Shown: positions 36,201 to 47,812 of the stretch, piece after piece
Position numbering within the stretch: the first letter of the stretch is position 1
Layout of the letters: every line of letters begins with the position of its first letter
Source of the DNA: Populus alba
Lineage: Eukaryota; Streptophyta; Magnoliopsida; Malpighiales; Salicaceae
Assembly (NCBI RefSeq): GCF_005239225.2
Contig: NC_133301.1
Span: 67,001 to 131,000, forward strand
Direction: 5' to 3'
DNA: 64,000 bases
The notes under the pieces: generated by a model
Told to the model about the DNA's origin: nothing
Database searches by the model: none
What the model saw: the letters and a program-made list of their open reading frames with translations, nothing else
Program-made: the position numbers and the translations under genes

Positions 36201-38944
36201 AATAAAAGGCTACAATAAAGAACTAGTTTATGCTACAGTTTGGTATCAGTTCATCAAATATATAACATCAAAGCATAGATCTTTTAGTCAGTCTAAGAAC
36301 ATGCCAAATCTAGAACAAGCTCTGGACAAACAATTGTTTGCCCCTTTCTTGCTATCCTCAAGCAACAAAGACTGTTTTATGGTGAAAGCGGTGTTAATGA
36401 ACCATGATTTAGTCACCAAACTTGTGGTTTAGTCACTAAACTTGCACTTTGGTGGTTTTCCCTTTCAAAACGAGGTTCAAGTCTAGGCATTGCACTTGGG
36501 TGGATGAAATGACAAAAGAGGGTTAATTCCATTTTGTAACAAGGTTAATGGATCAAATTAAGAGTTGTTCCATGGGTACCTTAAATTAGGCATAGGAAGG
36601 TCAACAATTATGGGCTCATCACAAATTCAAGTAGTAGGACTTGGTGGGTACAGTGAAAATTTTATAGGCACAACTTAAAATTCTTTTGAAAATCAATCTC
36701 TGAAAGGGTTTTTTTTGTTTTTTTGTTTTTTTAATTTTATGGGGATATATCTTTTGGACTCTCTTTGAAAGTGAAATCGCTTAGTCATAGAACAAAAAAT
36801 TCTCTAAGAAACAAGCTTTTTGCATAAAAACACCACTCCTTTCCTTCACACTCTCATTCACTTCTCTTAGTAGTTAGTTCTACAGTGATCCTAGTTGACT
36901 TTAATACTCTCATTCTAGGTTTCCCTACACAGGAGTTTGATCTCCTCATAGCATGTGAGGATGAGTGTTGAGCTATGTTGCTCAGATACAAAATTCAGGG
37001 CGTCAAGTCCGAGTATCGGCCCAAGAGTCAGAAAAGATGAATTCAAAATTTCTGAATATGGTGAATTGACTGAAAAGTGTTAAAATATTGGATGTGAGTA
37101 CACGAATGTGATGCATGATGTAACCTCCAATTATAGTTGAATTGAGACCTATTGCCCAAAAGATGTTCCATGTATTATGTAACTCGTAGTCCTAAATTCA
37201 AACAAGAGGGCAGTACTGGCTTGTATATAAAAATTGGGAATAGATTGAAAGAATGCTAATGAAGGCAATAAGGAAAATAAATTTCATCTATTTCAAGTGT
37301 AAGCAAGACCAAGGGGTTTTGAAAAGTTTGAGCCTCAAATTGACTGGTCATTAATACCTTCTCCGGAGAACCATATCACTAACCAAACCAAGCAAGAAGT
37401 ATGCTTACTTTAACACTTCTCTATTCTTCATCTCTCGCATTTCTCCATCATTATTTCTCTAAAAAAAACCTTTGTTGAGCTTATTACAAACAACCATTGT
37501 TATCAATATGTTGCTTGTTTAGTTTGGATAGAGATGAGGTTGTGTCCAAGTGCAAATACAATATTTAGAAAAGGAATCCATGCTTGTACATAGTCATTTA
37601 ATTTCATTGACACAAATACTCTGGGGTAAAATGCTTAACCCCGAGTAACACACATGAGATATAAGCAAACATACATGATGCGACTAAGCCAAAAAACAAA
37701 TTAATGCATGAAACAGAGAGAGTAGTGTTATTACTGTAGAAATCTCGCAAGTTGTCATTAGGAGCTCTTGGCAATCCAGTCCGCAGCAATAAATACTATA
37801 TGGGAAGAAAGTAGGGTAAGATCACAGCACAACAGCTACTTCGGGAAAAAAAAGCGTTGTGGTCAAAACAGTGCGCCACGGTGCATTAGAAACAAGAATA
37901 CAAGAGTAGAGAGGTGATATTTAGAATTGAAAAGGAGACTACTAGCTTAATTATGATATGGAAAGCAAACATATAACAATAAAAGGTAATTGTAAGGATG
38001 CAGAAAAATGCAATTGAAGATATCCTGGTGATGGTAAGGATATTGATGAAATCTTGAAACACTAACCTCCTATATATCCCACGTTGCTAGAAGAAATGAA
38101 AAGAAGGTTCATTTTGGCATACCTGAAATCACCAGAACTGACAAGAAGCTTGTGGTGATATTGATCTTGCACCCGGGCTAAAGCTATTACTTTATCCCCG
38201 GGACAAAGGTTAAAAAAGTTAGCCTCTACCATGGTGTGATCATTATCAGGTTGTAAAGACATAGAATCATCTATCCATTTAAGACGTGCTTTTTGAGGAG
38301 GTTTATCGGGCTTGAACTTGACCGTAGCAATGTTGTAGTGTAAATCAAAAGCTGAAACCTCTCCCTCGTACGAACTGCCATCTGATAGATGTACTTCAAC
38401 CTGCAATTGCAATACAATATTTTGAGAAATTTTCAATTTCACTAAAAAGGTAATGATAATAATAATAATAATAATAAAGTCGGTGCTGTACCGTGATTTG
38501 AGAAGGGTCTCTATAAGAGTGAAAGAGAGAAGCAGAAGTCAATATGGTAGCCTCGAATTTACCATCATCTCCTGCTGCACCTTCACATTCTACAATTGTG
38601 CCGGTGCACGCAAAACACTTTTCTCCGCTACCTGCCAGAAAGGCAGCAAAGCATAAAGCTTTATGTTACCAGGCAGATCATATATGTCAGGAAGCATAGA
38701 GTTTAGATATATGATATACCTACCTCTGTCGTATGCAGCAAGGCACACAACCGATAGAGAAACTTTCAAAGCAGCTAAATTTGTATCATCATCCCGCTTT
38801 TTCAAAAACGGAGGCGGAGGCGGAATTCTATCAACTGTAAAGAAATATTAAGAACAAGAAAAATCAGATTAAATAAAAACAGATGAAGGAAGAAACTGAT
38901 CGGGAGAGAAGAAGAAGAAGAAACCACCGGCCTGAAAAATTCAT
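33228..38944 (-). CDS. HtrA-like pseudoprotease with PDZ module, gene A
   Basis: Ten exons (38928-38944, 38724-38827, 38492-38631, 38123-38400, 37735-37795, 36079-36209, 35486-35606, 33713-33805, 33458-33582, 33228-33267) sum to 1,110 nt, 369 residues. Residues 41-240 follow the Deg trypsin fold, but the catalytic positions are changed: ATILTSAS puts Ser75 for His, DLHYNIATVKF puts Asn110 for Asp, and PFIGGPLINWDGEVIGINF puts Ile203 for Ser. A PDZ-like module follows (SVPHPWLGMEF, then VTEESPADRAEIQPNDVIIK). The chain ends WPIYLSGERVSG. Exons of 131, 121 and 93 nt are identical in length to those of B and C. The closest known type is plant Do-like protease 14. It probably binds rather than cuts. 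The 17-nt first coding exon needs the acceptor GATAG/AATTCC and is the weakest part. Confidence 0.78.
34150..34659 (+). other. 169-codon open frame inside intron 7 of gene A
   Basis: An open frame lies antisense within the gene A intron between 33806 and 35485. It starts at a TTG, so no ATG-initiated gene of this length is shown. Lys/Glu-rich text (FQIGDTVESKEKKKSIYN, TKPKEPCVTLDVDEQKKNVD) looks like real protein sequence, while the middle (CCCQHKW, NSYYHYYHLH) looks out of frame. I do not recognise a family. It may be a captured or decayed gene fragment. Confidence 0.3.
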
Positions 38945-39994
38945 GTTTTCTCCTTCCCAACGATACCAGATAGGAGAGACGGGAACACTAGGGATTATTA
39001 ATCAGTATCGATGTGGAAAAGGCAGGCAGCAGTAGAGACTGGAGTAAATAATCCTCCTCTTTTTTCCAAGAACAATAAAAAAAACGGCTGGGCCTTTTAA
39101 TAGGTTTCTGCCACCTTGCTCTGAAAGAGGCCCTTTTTTTTCAACGGCAAATACTAGGGTGTAGCTAGGGGACCTGCATTTTTTATTTTATTTTATCAAA
39201 TATTATCCATGTAGATTTTTTTAATGATAGTTTAAAATATATAACAAATTAAAAATTTTATGAATAGACTTGTCAGAGGTTGCTGACCCTTGCCAAAAAA
39301 AAAGAAGAAAAAGAACAGAAAAGATAATGTTGGTCTTCTACAGTCAAAGCTTACATACATAGGCCAAGCAAAAAGTTACAGACCATTAACGCAAATTTTA
39401 ATGTAGGATGATATTCGTTGTAATTCTTTTTATTTTTTTTAAATTAAGAACCATGACAAAACATTTTTCTTTGTTAAAGAAATATATTAATAATAAAAAA
39501 AGGAGCTATACTAGATTCTTTTTTTCAATAGAGTTCAAATTTAATTTTATTTTTTATAACTAAATAAAAAAATATAAATAGCCCCAAAATATAATATCAT
39601 ATAATATAATATAATATGCATATTTATTTCAGTTTAAAAATTTTAATATTGAGTTAGTATTAACATATTTATTATCAATTATTAATATATATATATATAA
39701 TTTTAAATTTTATTGAACCAACATATTAACTTTATAATAAAAAATATATTAACAACATCCACATTTTTCTGCATTAAAAAAAAAAAAAATCACCCTGGGA
39801 ATCAAACTTGTCTACATGTACTGCTTTTGAGGATCGGGAAACTAGGGTTTTTGCCGCTCTGGACCACCATATTTTTTGAAGGGTAGAATTGTCAAATCAA
39901 AAAAGAAAAGGGTGCCGATCACTTATCTGTCAGAAACGATATATAAGGCGGCCGGGGCGTTCCCCAATCCCGAAAGCTAAACTGATTGATAAGT
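38945..39994. promoter_or_regulatory. Divergent A/B intergenic (shared promoter region)
   Basis: Genes A and B start head to head with 1,050 bp between their ATGs, so the stretch must hold both promoters. About 39340-39840 recurs at 45838-46332 between B and C. A short AT-rich core (39560-39640, with ataatataatataatatgc) and (TA)n tracts are the only distinctive elements. Just before the B ATG the sequence tatataaggcggccg at about 39940-39955 could be a TATA box. Confidence 0.5.
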
Positions 39995-42900
39995 ATGGCC
40001 ATTAGAATGGAATCCAGGGACGTCAGGCTACAGGGAGTAACGGAAAAAGAGATTCGGTCACCATGGCAACGGAAAGCACGCCCGCGTACTGGTTAGTTAG
40101 TAATTAGTTAACTAGCACTTACTGTAATTTCTTCTTCTTCTTCAGCTAGATTTGTTTATTTTAATATGGATTTATAGGTGGTTGTGTTGCACTCCGTTCC
40201 CATTCTTTCGAGGAGAGTTTTGATAAAAGGATAGAGGAGAATTTCTACTTGGATCTTCCCACCAAATTATCGGCTCTTAAAGCTTCTCAATCTGTTGTCA
40301 GTCTCGTGTCTCGCGCTCGCAGAGGTATGCTAGGCGTGTATGCATGCATGCATGCTTTCATGTATGTATGTGTGGCCAAATAATAACTTGACTGATCTTG
40401 TGTAGGCGTGAAAAATATATTAGTATTTCCTTGCTCGGGAACCATCATAGGATCCAAGCTTGAAGAAAATGGTTCATTCACCTATACCATCCTCACTTCT
40501 GCCAATCTCCTCATTACCCGCGCTGCTTCAACTTCGGAGGATCATCCTCCTCTGGCTCCTGAACCTGGTATCAAGGTGCTGCTGATTTTCTTTTATCTCT
40601 GAGTTCTTTTATTTTTTTTTATTAAAACAAATTTGTTCGATCAATCTTCTTCATTGGCTTGATCTTTTGCATGCAGGTTTATGTGTATTTATCAAGTGGT
40701 GATTCATTTGAGGGTGAAATTTTTGGTTTTAATTTTCATTACAACATTGCCATCATCAAATTCAAGTCCAGCTCACGCTTCCCGACTGCAATTCTGAAGC
40801 ACATAGATGGTTCCATTCCTCTAACTACCAAAGCTGAGCTACAGAACACGTCATTTGGACTCCGTCCTCACGCCGAACCTTCAGATTTATTCAACCTTTG
40901 TCCTGGAGAGAAGGTAATAGCACTTGGCCGCCATTACTTATCCCACAGTCTCATGGTTGCACCAGGTGCTTTCAGGTATTGTCTCTCTTTTTTTAATGCC
41001 AAAAAGGGACTTTCTCTATGATCTTAAACTCATTGTAACATTGTAGTCTCCTGGTGCTTTAAATACTCGTGCTCATTTTATGAAAATGCTTTCTCAATTT
41101 TGTTAGTTACTTACACTTGGTTTTTGTGTCTTTCCTTCATTCCGATGTGAAGACGTGGTGTGCGCAGACCAGGTGTGTTCAGACCACGTTTTTCCGGACC
41201 TGGTTTCCGTGATGGTGATTGCGTAGAGCTTCTCACAGCAAGTTGCAGGATTACTGTAGTAATGACATTACTCTCTCTCTCACTTCTCACAGCTAGCCTT
41301 TGTGTGTATATTAGTGGTCTGTTTCATTTTAAAGTTTACATACAACTTTCTCCTGGTGGCTTTCATGATCTGTTAGTTTCTCTCGAGTATACACCAACCC
41401 CAGATGACATGCTTCTTCCTTGTATGCATGCTGTTCTGACCAGTTTTCGCCCTACCATTTGAAAAGGCAGAGCTAAATTCTGCTGTCTTTACCGAAGTCA
41501 TTATTTCAATATTAAAGGAGGGCAAATCTTAGGTGATAGAGTCAATGGCATAAATTGAGTGTGCAGGAAATCAATACCTAGTTAGGTTGAGAATGAAAAA
41601 ATGTCTAGTAAATGTTTGCTGCACAATGGCCAAATTTTAGCTCTCAGATATTTAAGACTATTTTTTTGTCATTTGAATTTCAAATATTCCCTTAGCAGTA
41701 TATAAACATGCATTTGCGCAGTCGATGGCTGCTGGTTAAATTCTAACATTTCACCTTTCCCTCTTACCTTTATCTATATAAGAACGATATTCATTGTCTG
41801 ACCTATGAATCGAAAAATTATCAAGAGTAGGTTTCAGTGCAGGCTCATAACAGTACAGCAATGTGGTGGACACCATGCTTAGATTTTAAGTGTCATAGAT
41901 TCTCGATTGGTTTAAAATTGTGTTTTGCTTCTCCCTGATCATTTTTCTGTTTGGAAATCCAGATCATAGTACTAATACACATGCACACACCTTTTCACTT
42001 CCTTCTTCTTTTCGTTCTAGCTCTTTGGTGGTATATTCTTTAATACTCATTCAGAATGAGCCTTATGTTTTAATTTCATGACATCAATGTCATTTTACCA
42101 CGCGACATCCCATGTATCTGTCTGATATGTAAGGAGAGGCAATATTAAAAGGCAACCAAGAAGATTTCTTATTAAAGGGATTTAGGAAACAATTTGAAAA
42201 CAAATAAAACAACGATATCATAGCTGGATAATCACGAATTACTGCCAAGTGAAACATTTTTTTTTATTATTTATTTAGCCATCTATTCTGGCCACTAGAT
42301 GCCACTAGCATGCGGATTTATTTATTTAACAAATGTGGCTTCAAGCAAGAATATCTGAAATATGGTGTTTTTGTATATTTCCAAACAGGGTGGTACTGGG
42401 GGACCCCTTATCAATTGTAATGGTGAAGTCATTGGAATCAATTTCGATGAGCATTCTTATACTTCTTTTCTGCCAATCAATATTGCTTCTAGGTGCTTGG
42501 AATGCTTGGAGAAAAATGGGTATGTACATTTATTTTTTTCTCAAAATGAAAAGCAGCAAAAGTATGCTTTTGTGGTTTCTAATTTTTTAAAAACAAAGGT
42601 TGTACCATGTTTTTAACGTCTCTAATTAAAAAGAAGATAAAACTACATATCTACTTTCAAATTATCATTTTATCTCAACCACTTAATTTTATTCTCTTAT
42701 GTTTAACTGTATATAAGATTTTTTACCATTGATATATATATTCCAACTTCTCCCTCTTATTTGTCATTGTCGCTCTATTTTATTAGGAGAGCTCCTCAAC
42801 CTTGGTTTGGGGTTAAAGTGACTAGTTGTAATGCAATAAGTGCAAATATGTTTGAAAAAATAATTCAGAAGTTTGGCCACATCACCGAAGGTGTTCTTGT

Positions 42901-44165
42901 TGAAGAGGTATGTTTTTTTATTTGCTTTTCGTTTCAGTTGTTCCGCATGCCTTCTTGGTTTTCATGGTGTTGTCTCCTTCCTGGATTTGGATAATGTGTG
43001 CTGTTGTTAGATAAAGAAATTTTGTAAATCAAAAAACTTATATGTTAATTCTCATTAAGCTCTTATAGGTTAGCTCCTCATCCCCTAAAGAAAAAGAGAA
43101 ATTTTATCAATGCAGTCTTCTTTGATGATTTTTTTTTTTTTTATCATAATCAAAATCTTAAAGTTATGATGCCAGGCAAAATCTTTTAATTTAACCCGTA
43201 AAGGGCTTAAATTTGGGCATTCAGTGAATCATCATGGTCAAATGTTGTTTCTAGTTTATTAACAAGTTCACTAATTTTGTTATTTCTTGTCATCATTTAA
43301 ATAATCCACAGGTTATACCAGAATCTCCTGCTTGTTCTTCTGGCGTGCTTCCTAATGACATCATCATTCGATGTGGTAAACAGGCTGTTGTATCTTCCTC
43401 CGAGGTACGCCACCTTATTGTTTTCATTGCTAGGGGAGTTTCACTTGCATCCTTTGAAAACTAGGTCTCTTTAAAAAGAAAAGATTGAAGAATGCTTCAA
43501 TGTATGTAGATTCCCCTTTTGAAATTGAAAAAATTGTCTTTTTATATGGATGATTTGCTTTGTTAGCATGGTCCCTCTTATTTATTCAGCTTACCCTTAT
43601 CTGTTCTTGTTGTGTATGGTGAACACTCGGTCATAAGCAATAACTTCAGTACCATATGATTAATTTATTATACCGTTGCTTTGTTTTTGTTGTTGCTGTA
43701 ACCTTTGTGGTTTTAATGTCAGTTCTATGGAACTTTGCTGGACAATACTGGAGAATCCATGGAGGTAATTGTGATGAGGCCATGTCTTGGTAGAGATTTG
43801 AGTCTAACCATAAAGGTTATCGATGAAACAAACCCGAAGAAATATTACAGGTAAAATCTAGCTACAAGTAGCTAGACAATTATACAAACTAGCTCTAGCT
43901 TACATATGGCTTTAAAAGAAGAATCGTGTCTCATGTCAATGCTTAGGTAGGATCCTTTTTTCTCTTTGAATTTTGGAAAATTTAATAATGATGGATAAGT
44001 TTCTTGAATTTCTTGTTTATTGTCCATCAATGAGATCTTGGTGTGAATCTTCCTTACCTTGGGAGGTTGTTTCTAATTCTTCGCTTCTATTACTTGTGCG
44101 TTTGTATTATAATCTGTTAACGTGGTGGTCATTTCAGATGGCCGGTTCCAGAACACACATTTTGA
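39995..44165 (+). CDS. HtrA-like pseudoprotease with PDZ module, gene B
   Basis: Ten exons (39995-40091, 40178-40324, 40406-40575, 40677-40975, 41168-41255, 42389-42519, 42787-42907, 43312-43404, 43723-43850, 44138-44165) sum to 1,302 nt, 433 residues, all with GT-AG borders and consistent phase. The trypsin-like fold carries Asn115 at the His position (TILTSANLL), Asn161 at the Asp position (FHYNIAIIKF) and Thr270 at the Ser position (GGTGGPLINCNGEVIGINF). LPINIASRCLE closes the domain. A PDZ-like module follows: APQPWFGVKV, then IIQKFGHITEGVLVEE and VIPESPACSSGVLPNDIIIR. The end is RWPVPEHTF. Exon 5 (88 nt) is longer than in A and C and adds FRPRFSGPGFRDG. With all three catalytic residues replaced it should not cleave peptides. 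The N-terminus is basic (WQRKARPRTGG); location is unclear. Confidence 0.85.
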
Positions 44166-44693
44166 GGAGGCGTGCATGGTGCCCCTGGCTATGGTTGAAC
44201 ATGATGTGTACCTGCTCAATAACTTATTTTGTTTATGTTCTGATTGTGCAATGTACACAGTTAAAAATAAATAAATAAATAAAAAGATATGATTAGCTAT
44301 CCAATGAAGGATGGTTAATGAGATCAATAAATTTATATTGATATTTTCTTGAAGGAATTACTCTTAGGTATAAATATGTGATATTGTTTGGAAATTGAGA
44401 ATGAAATGGAAAATATTAGTTTCTTATAAAAGAGTAGTATATGAGGTGATCGCGCTCTGTTATAGGTTGTTGATCATTTGTTCTAAAATTTGGTTAGTTA
44501 TGATTGATCAAGTAAAAATTTAAGAGTGCAAACTAATAACCAAATATAGGAGCACATTAAAAAATAAAATAGTATAGCCATTATTATCGGTAAATGACAT
44601 TCCAAAAAACAAATGATAAAGGCTGCTGAAACGAACCTTTCCAAAAAACAAAAAGAACAGAAAAGATAATGTTGGTATTCTACAGTTAAAAAC

Positions 44694-45822
44694 ATGTTTG
44701 GTATTGTTGTAGCTTTTGTGGTTATGGTTTGAAAAAAATTATTTTATAAAAGCAATTTTAGTTAAGGTTGGTTTGGTAAAGTATATGTTTGGTTAAAACT
44801 GTGATTAAAATTAAGATTGAATAAAAAAATTATTTAATGTGTTTGGTTAAGAATGCTTTTCAAATTGAGGTTATATATATATATTGATGGTTTTTAATAT
44901 AAATATTATAGATTTAACTACTACTATTACATCTTGAAATAAATAATACTTTATATAAAATATTTTTTTATTGTTCCATTAAACTATATGTAATTCCATC
45001 ACGTACGAAATTCATCTGACAAGAACTACAGTTTTCATGGTTTCCTAAGCATGCAACAACATTAGGTAAAATATCATCGGAACAAAATTTGGATTGCAAT
45101 CAAATTCTGCAAATACTACATCATCATACGATCTCTTTTTAATGTAATTATATAGTGTCATTGATTAATGTTAAACACTGGTTTTTTTTTTTTTTAATAA
45201 AACACAATATCTGAGAAATTATTTTTGAATTTTTTTTTTTTTTACTGGGTGAAACCAGTCCAATGCATTTAGGTTTGGGTTAGACTCGGTCCGGCCATGA
45301 ACAATGGAGACACTCTCCACTGTTCTCAGAACAGTGGAGAGTGTCTCCAGACGAAGGAGAATGAGAAGGAGAAGGGGAAGAGGAAGAGCAACGTCGCAGT
45401 GATGGCTGAGGGATGGTGGAAACGACGGAGGCTGGTCACTCTCCACTATTCACATGCAACTTGAAAAGTGTAGAGTGTCTCCAAACAAAGGAGAAAGAGA
45501 ATGGGAAGGGGAAGAGCAGTGCAAAGGTGATGGACCGAGGGACGGTAGAAATGGCGTAAGTCTGTGGCGAAAGGGAGCTGTTATGCACTGATAGATGGTG
45601 GTACTTCTTTCCTTTATTTTTGCTCTTCTCCTTTTCTTTTTTCTGGGTGTGCCTCTGTCCACAGTTTGCAACACAACTTGAATTTGCTTTTTATTAACTT
45701 GCAGTTTAAACGTAAATAGTAATGGTCTCACAAATAGAAAAGTGTTTTATGTATAACCAAACGATTTGTTTTTTTTTTTTTGTCTACTTCAAATACAGTA
45801 GTAACCACAAAAACAAACACTC
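44694..45822. mobile_element. Non-autonomous DNA element, possibly hAT-like
   Basis: The copied promoter segment is contiguous at 39313-39400 but interrupted here: its left part ends near ctacagttaaa at 44690 and resumes at 45838. The insert has imperfect terminal inverted repeats (left tgtttggtattgttgtag, right read in reverse agtgtttgtttttgtggtt). The flanks ttaaaaac and tcaaagcc may be a mutated 8-bp target duplication. It encodes nothing convincing, and contains a perfect palindrome at 45306-45348 and a diverged direct repeat (about 45347-45440 and 45478-45570). Confidence 0.5.
45306..45348. repeat. Perfect 21-bp palindrome with 1-nt centre
   Basis: The 21-nt arm starting GGAGACACTCTCC (45306-45326) is followed by one C and then its exact reverse complement (45328-45348). 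It lies in the middle of the inserted element. The core ctctccact recurs at about 45437. Confidence 0.9.
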
Positions 45823-45837
45823 TCAAAGCCTTCGTTG

Positions 45838-46332
45838 TTTACATATATAGGCCAAGCAAAAAGTTACAGATCACTAACATAAAATTTAAATATAGGATGA
45901 TATTTGTTCTAATTCTTTTTGTTTTTTTCTAAATTAAGAACCGTGACAAAAAAATATTTTTCTTTGTTAAAAAAATATATTAATAAAAAAGAACTATACT
46001 ATATTTTTTTTCCCAATAGAGTCCAAATTTAATTTTATAAATAAAAATAATTTTATTATTATATAATTTTAAAAAAAAATCTAAATAGCCCATAATATAA
46101 GATTATATAATATAATATGCATATTTATTTCAGTTTAAAAATTTACTATTGAGTTAGTATTAACATATTTATTATCAATTATTAATAAATATAATTTTAA
46201 ATTTTATTGAACCAACATATTAACTTTATAATAAAAAAATATTAACAACATCCATATTTTTCTGCATTAAAAAAAAAATCATCCTGAGAATCAAACTTAT
46301 TCATATGTACTTTTTTGAGGATCGGGAAAGTA
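45838..46332 (+). repeat. Copy of the A/B promoter region
   Basis: It matches 39340-39840 in order, for example ataggccaagcaaaaagtta, aaattaagaacc, tttctttgttaaa, ttgagttagtattaacat, ttattgaaccaacatatta and gaggatcgggaaa. Homology stops abruptly at a palindrome that starts at 46325. Confidence 0.85.
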
Positions 46333-46363
46333 TCACACCACAAATGATGGTGTGATACTTTCC
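46325..46363. repeat. Perfect 16-bp inverted repeat at a homology breakpoint
   Basis: GGAAAGTATCACACCA (46325-46340) is followed by the 7-nt loop caaatga and the exact reverse complement (46348-46363). The left arm begins inside the last bases that match the A/B promoter copy. Confidence 0.88.
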
Positions 46364-46721
46364 ACGTTTATATTTTGCTTGGTATATCTATCCCTCAGTA
46401 ATTGTCATATTTGGGTTTGTTGTTTTCTTGCTTCCTGTAATATAATTTAAAAGGTGAGGGTGTTCATGTCATATCTTTGTATGTTTTCTGATTTTTTTTA
46501 GTAACCGTAGTTGTTTGGACTAGCTTACACGCACCCCGAGTAATCCCCTAAGACTCTGAAGTTAACAACTAGGTAATCTTCTAGTAGCCCTTAGATTTAT
46601 TATACTCGAATTGATGATTTTTAAAAAGTAAACTTAGGACTTAACCATTTAAGTTATACTTCTCGAGGTTATCTTTTATGATGAATTAGTAGACCTGTAG
46701 TAAATTTTGTTAAAGCAACAT

Positions 46722-46890
46722 CATTAAGAAATTTTATGAATAAAAAAACTTATCTGTAATTCTCATTAAGCTCTTACAGGTTAGCTCCTCATCCTTGAAG
46801 AAAAAGAGAAATTTTTCAATGCAGTCTTCTTTAATGAGTCATTTGATCGTGATCAAAATCCTAAAGTTTTGATGCCAAGCAAAATTGAAG
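46722..46890 (+). pseudogene. Fragment of a gene B intron (relic of deleted copy)
   Basis: The words aattctcattaagctctta, aggttagctcctcatcc, aaagagaaattt, caatgcagtcttcttt, atcaaaatc and ttgatgccaagcaaaat match 43014-43180 in the B intron after exon 7, in the same order and orientation. No adjacent exon survives. Confidence 0.8.
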
Positions 46891-47492
46891 TTTAAGTTGT
46901 ATAAATTTTATCTGCACATTAAGTAATATGCTAGTTTTCAATTAAGCTGGTTTGGAAAATATTAGGAAAAGCCTCTACTTTCTCGGCTACCACAATATAG
47001 TCTAGCTATCATTGTCATAGCAAATTCACTTGTTTCTGTTTGGCCGAGAACTTACAAAGTAGGCAACCTGCACTCGCAAACAAGTTTAATATTTACATCA
47101 TGTTTTCTAATCAGTTTAAGAAGTAACCATCTATGATCTACTTCAATAATCTTCACAATAACAAAACATCACCAAATTTAAGGTGTTTTCTGGTTGTTTA
47201 TAGTGAAAACATAACAAAACATCCATCTTCTCCTAGACATGCAGTCACAAAACACCCCAAATCCTCGGAATGCCACACTTAAATAATGAAAAATGTACTT
47301 TGCTTTTTTGCTTGAGATGTGTCGAAAACAATAAACACGTATTTTAGCAAGTAAACCAGATAGTTTCTCCTTCTAAAGTTATAAACATCTGATGGAGCAG
47401 CGCCCCACCCTGTGATACTTGTAGAGAAACAATTCGACACATTAAGTATCGAGCCATGTGGTAGTTCTTTGCGCTGCTAAGTCAATTGATCT

Positions 47493-47730
47493 TCATATAA
47501 CTGCAACATACTCTTTATCTGCGAGAACTGGCCAACTGAAAGCACCAAATTGGACGAGATGATAATGAAGCACAAATGAAATACAAAAGGCTCACAAAAC
47601 CCAAAACATCAAGGAATAAACATCTGAGAGAAACTTGTAGAAAGCTCATACAAATATGCAATCATTCAGTGAGTTAATATTGACCTAATTATATTTTTTA
47701 AAATGAACAAGCAGAAAATCAATTGTTTTG

Positions 47731-47812
<82 letters not shown>

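Larger units (their letters stand above)
44166..47492. other. B-C spacer holding a ghost of a deleted gene copy
   Basis: B and C end tail to tail here, so no promoter is expected. Yet 45838-46332 repeats the A/B promoter region (39340-39840), and 46722-46890 repeats part of the B intron between exons 7 and 8 (43014-43180). An inserted element (about 44694-45822) splits the first copy. No exon is left between them. The rest, 46890-47492, shows nothing. Confidence 0.65.

Noticed and set aside
38928..38944. Gene A first exon continuing through 38881-38927 (WFLLLLLSRS) as a signal peptide
   Set aside because: That reading keeps the frame open but does not join in phase to the next exon with a good donor. 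The donor CG/GTGGTT with acceptor GATAG/AATTCC does, giving MNFSGRIPPPPP.
41160..41462. Frame MRRPGVFRPRF as an independent small gene
   Set aside because: Residues up to SCRIT are exon 5 of gene B; the rest is intron read-through.
45219..45731. Two minus-strand frames rich in Pro, Ser and Leu
   Set aside because: They lie in the inserted non-coding element, run through a palindrome and a direct repeat, and show no domain.
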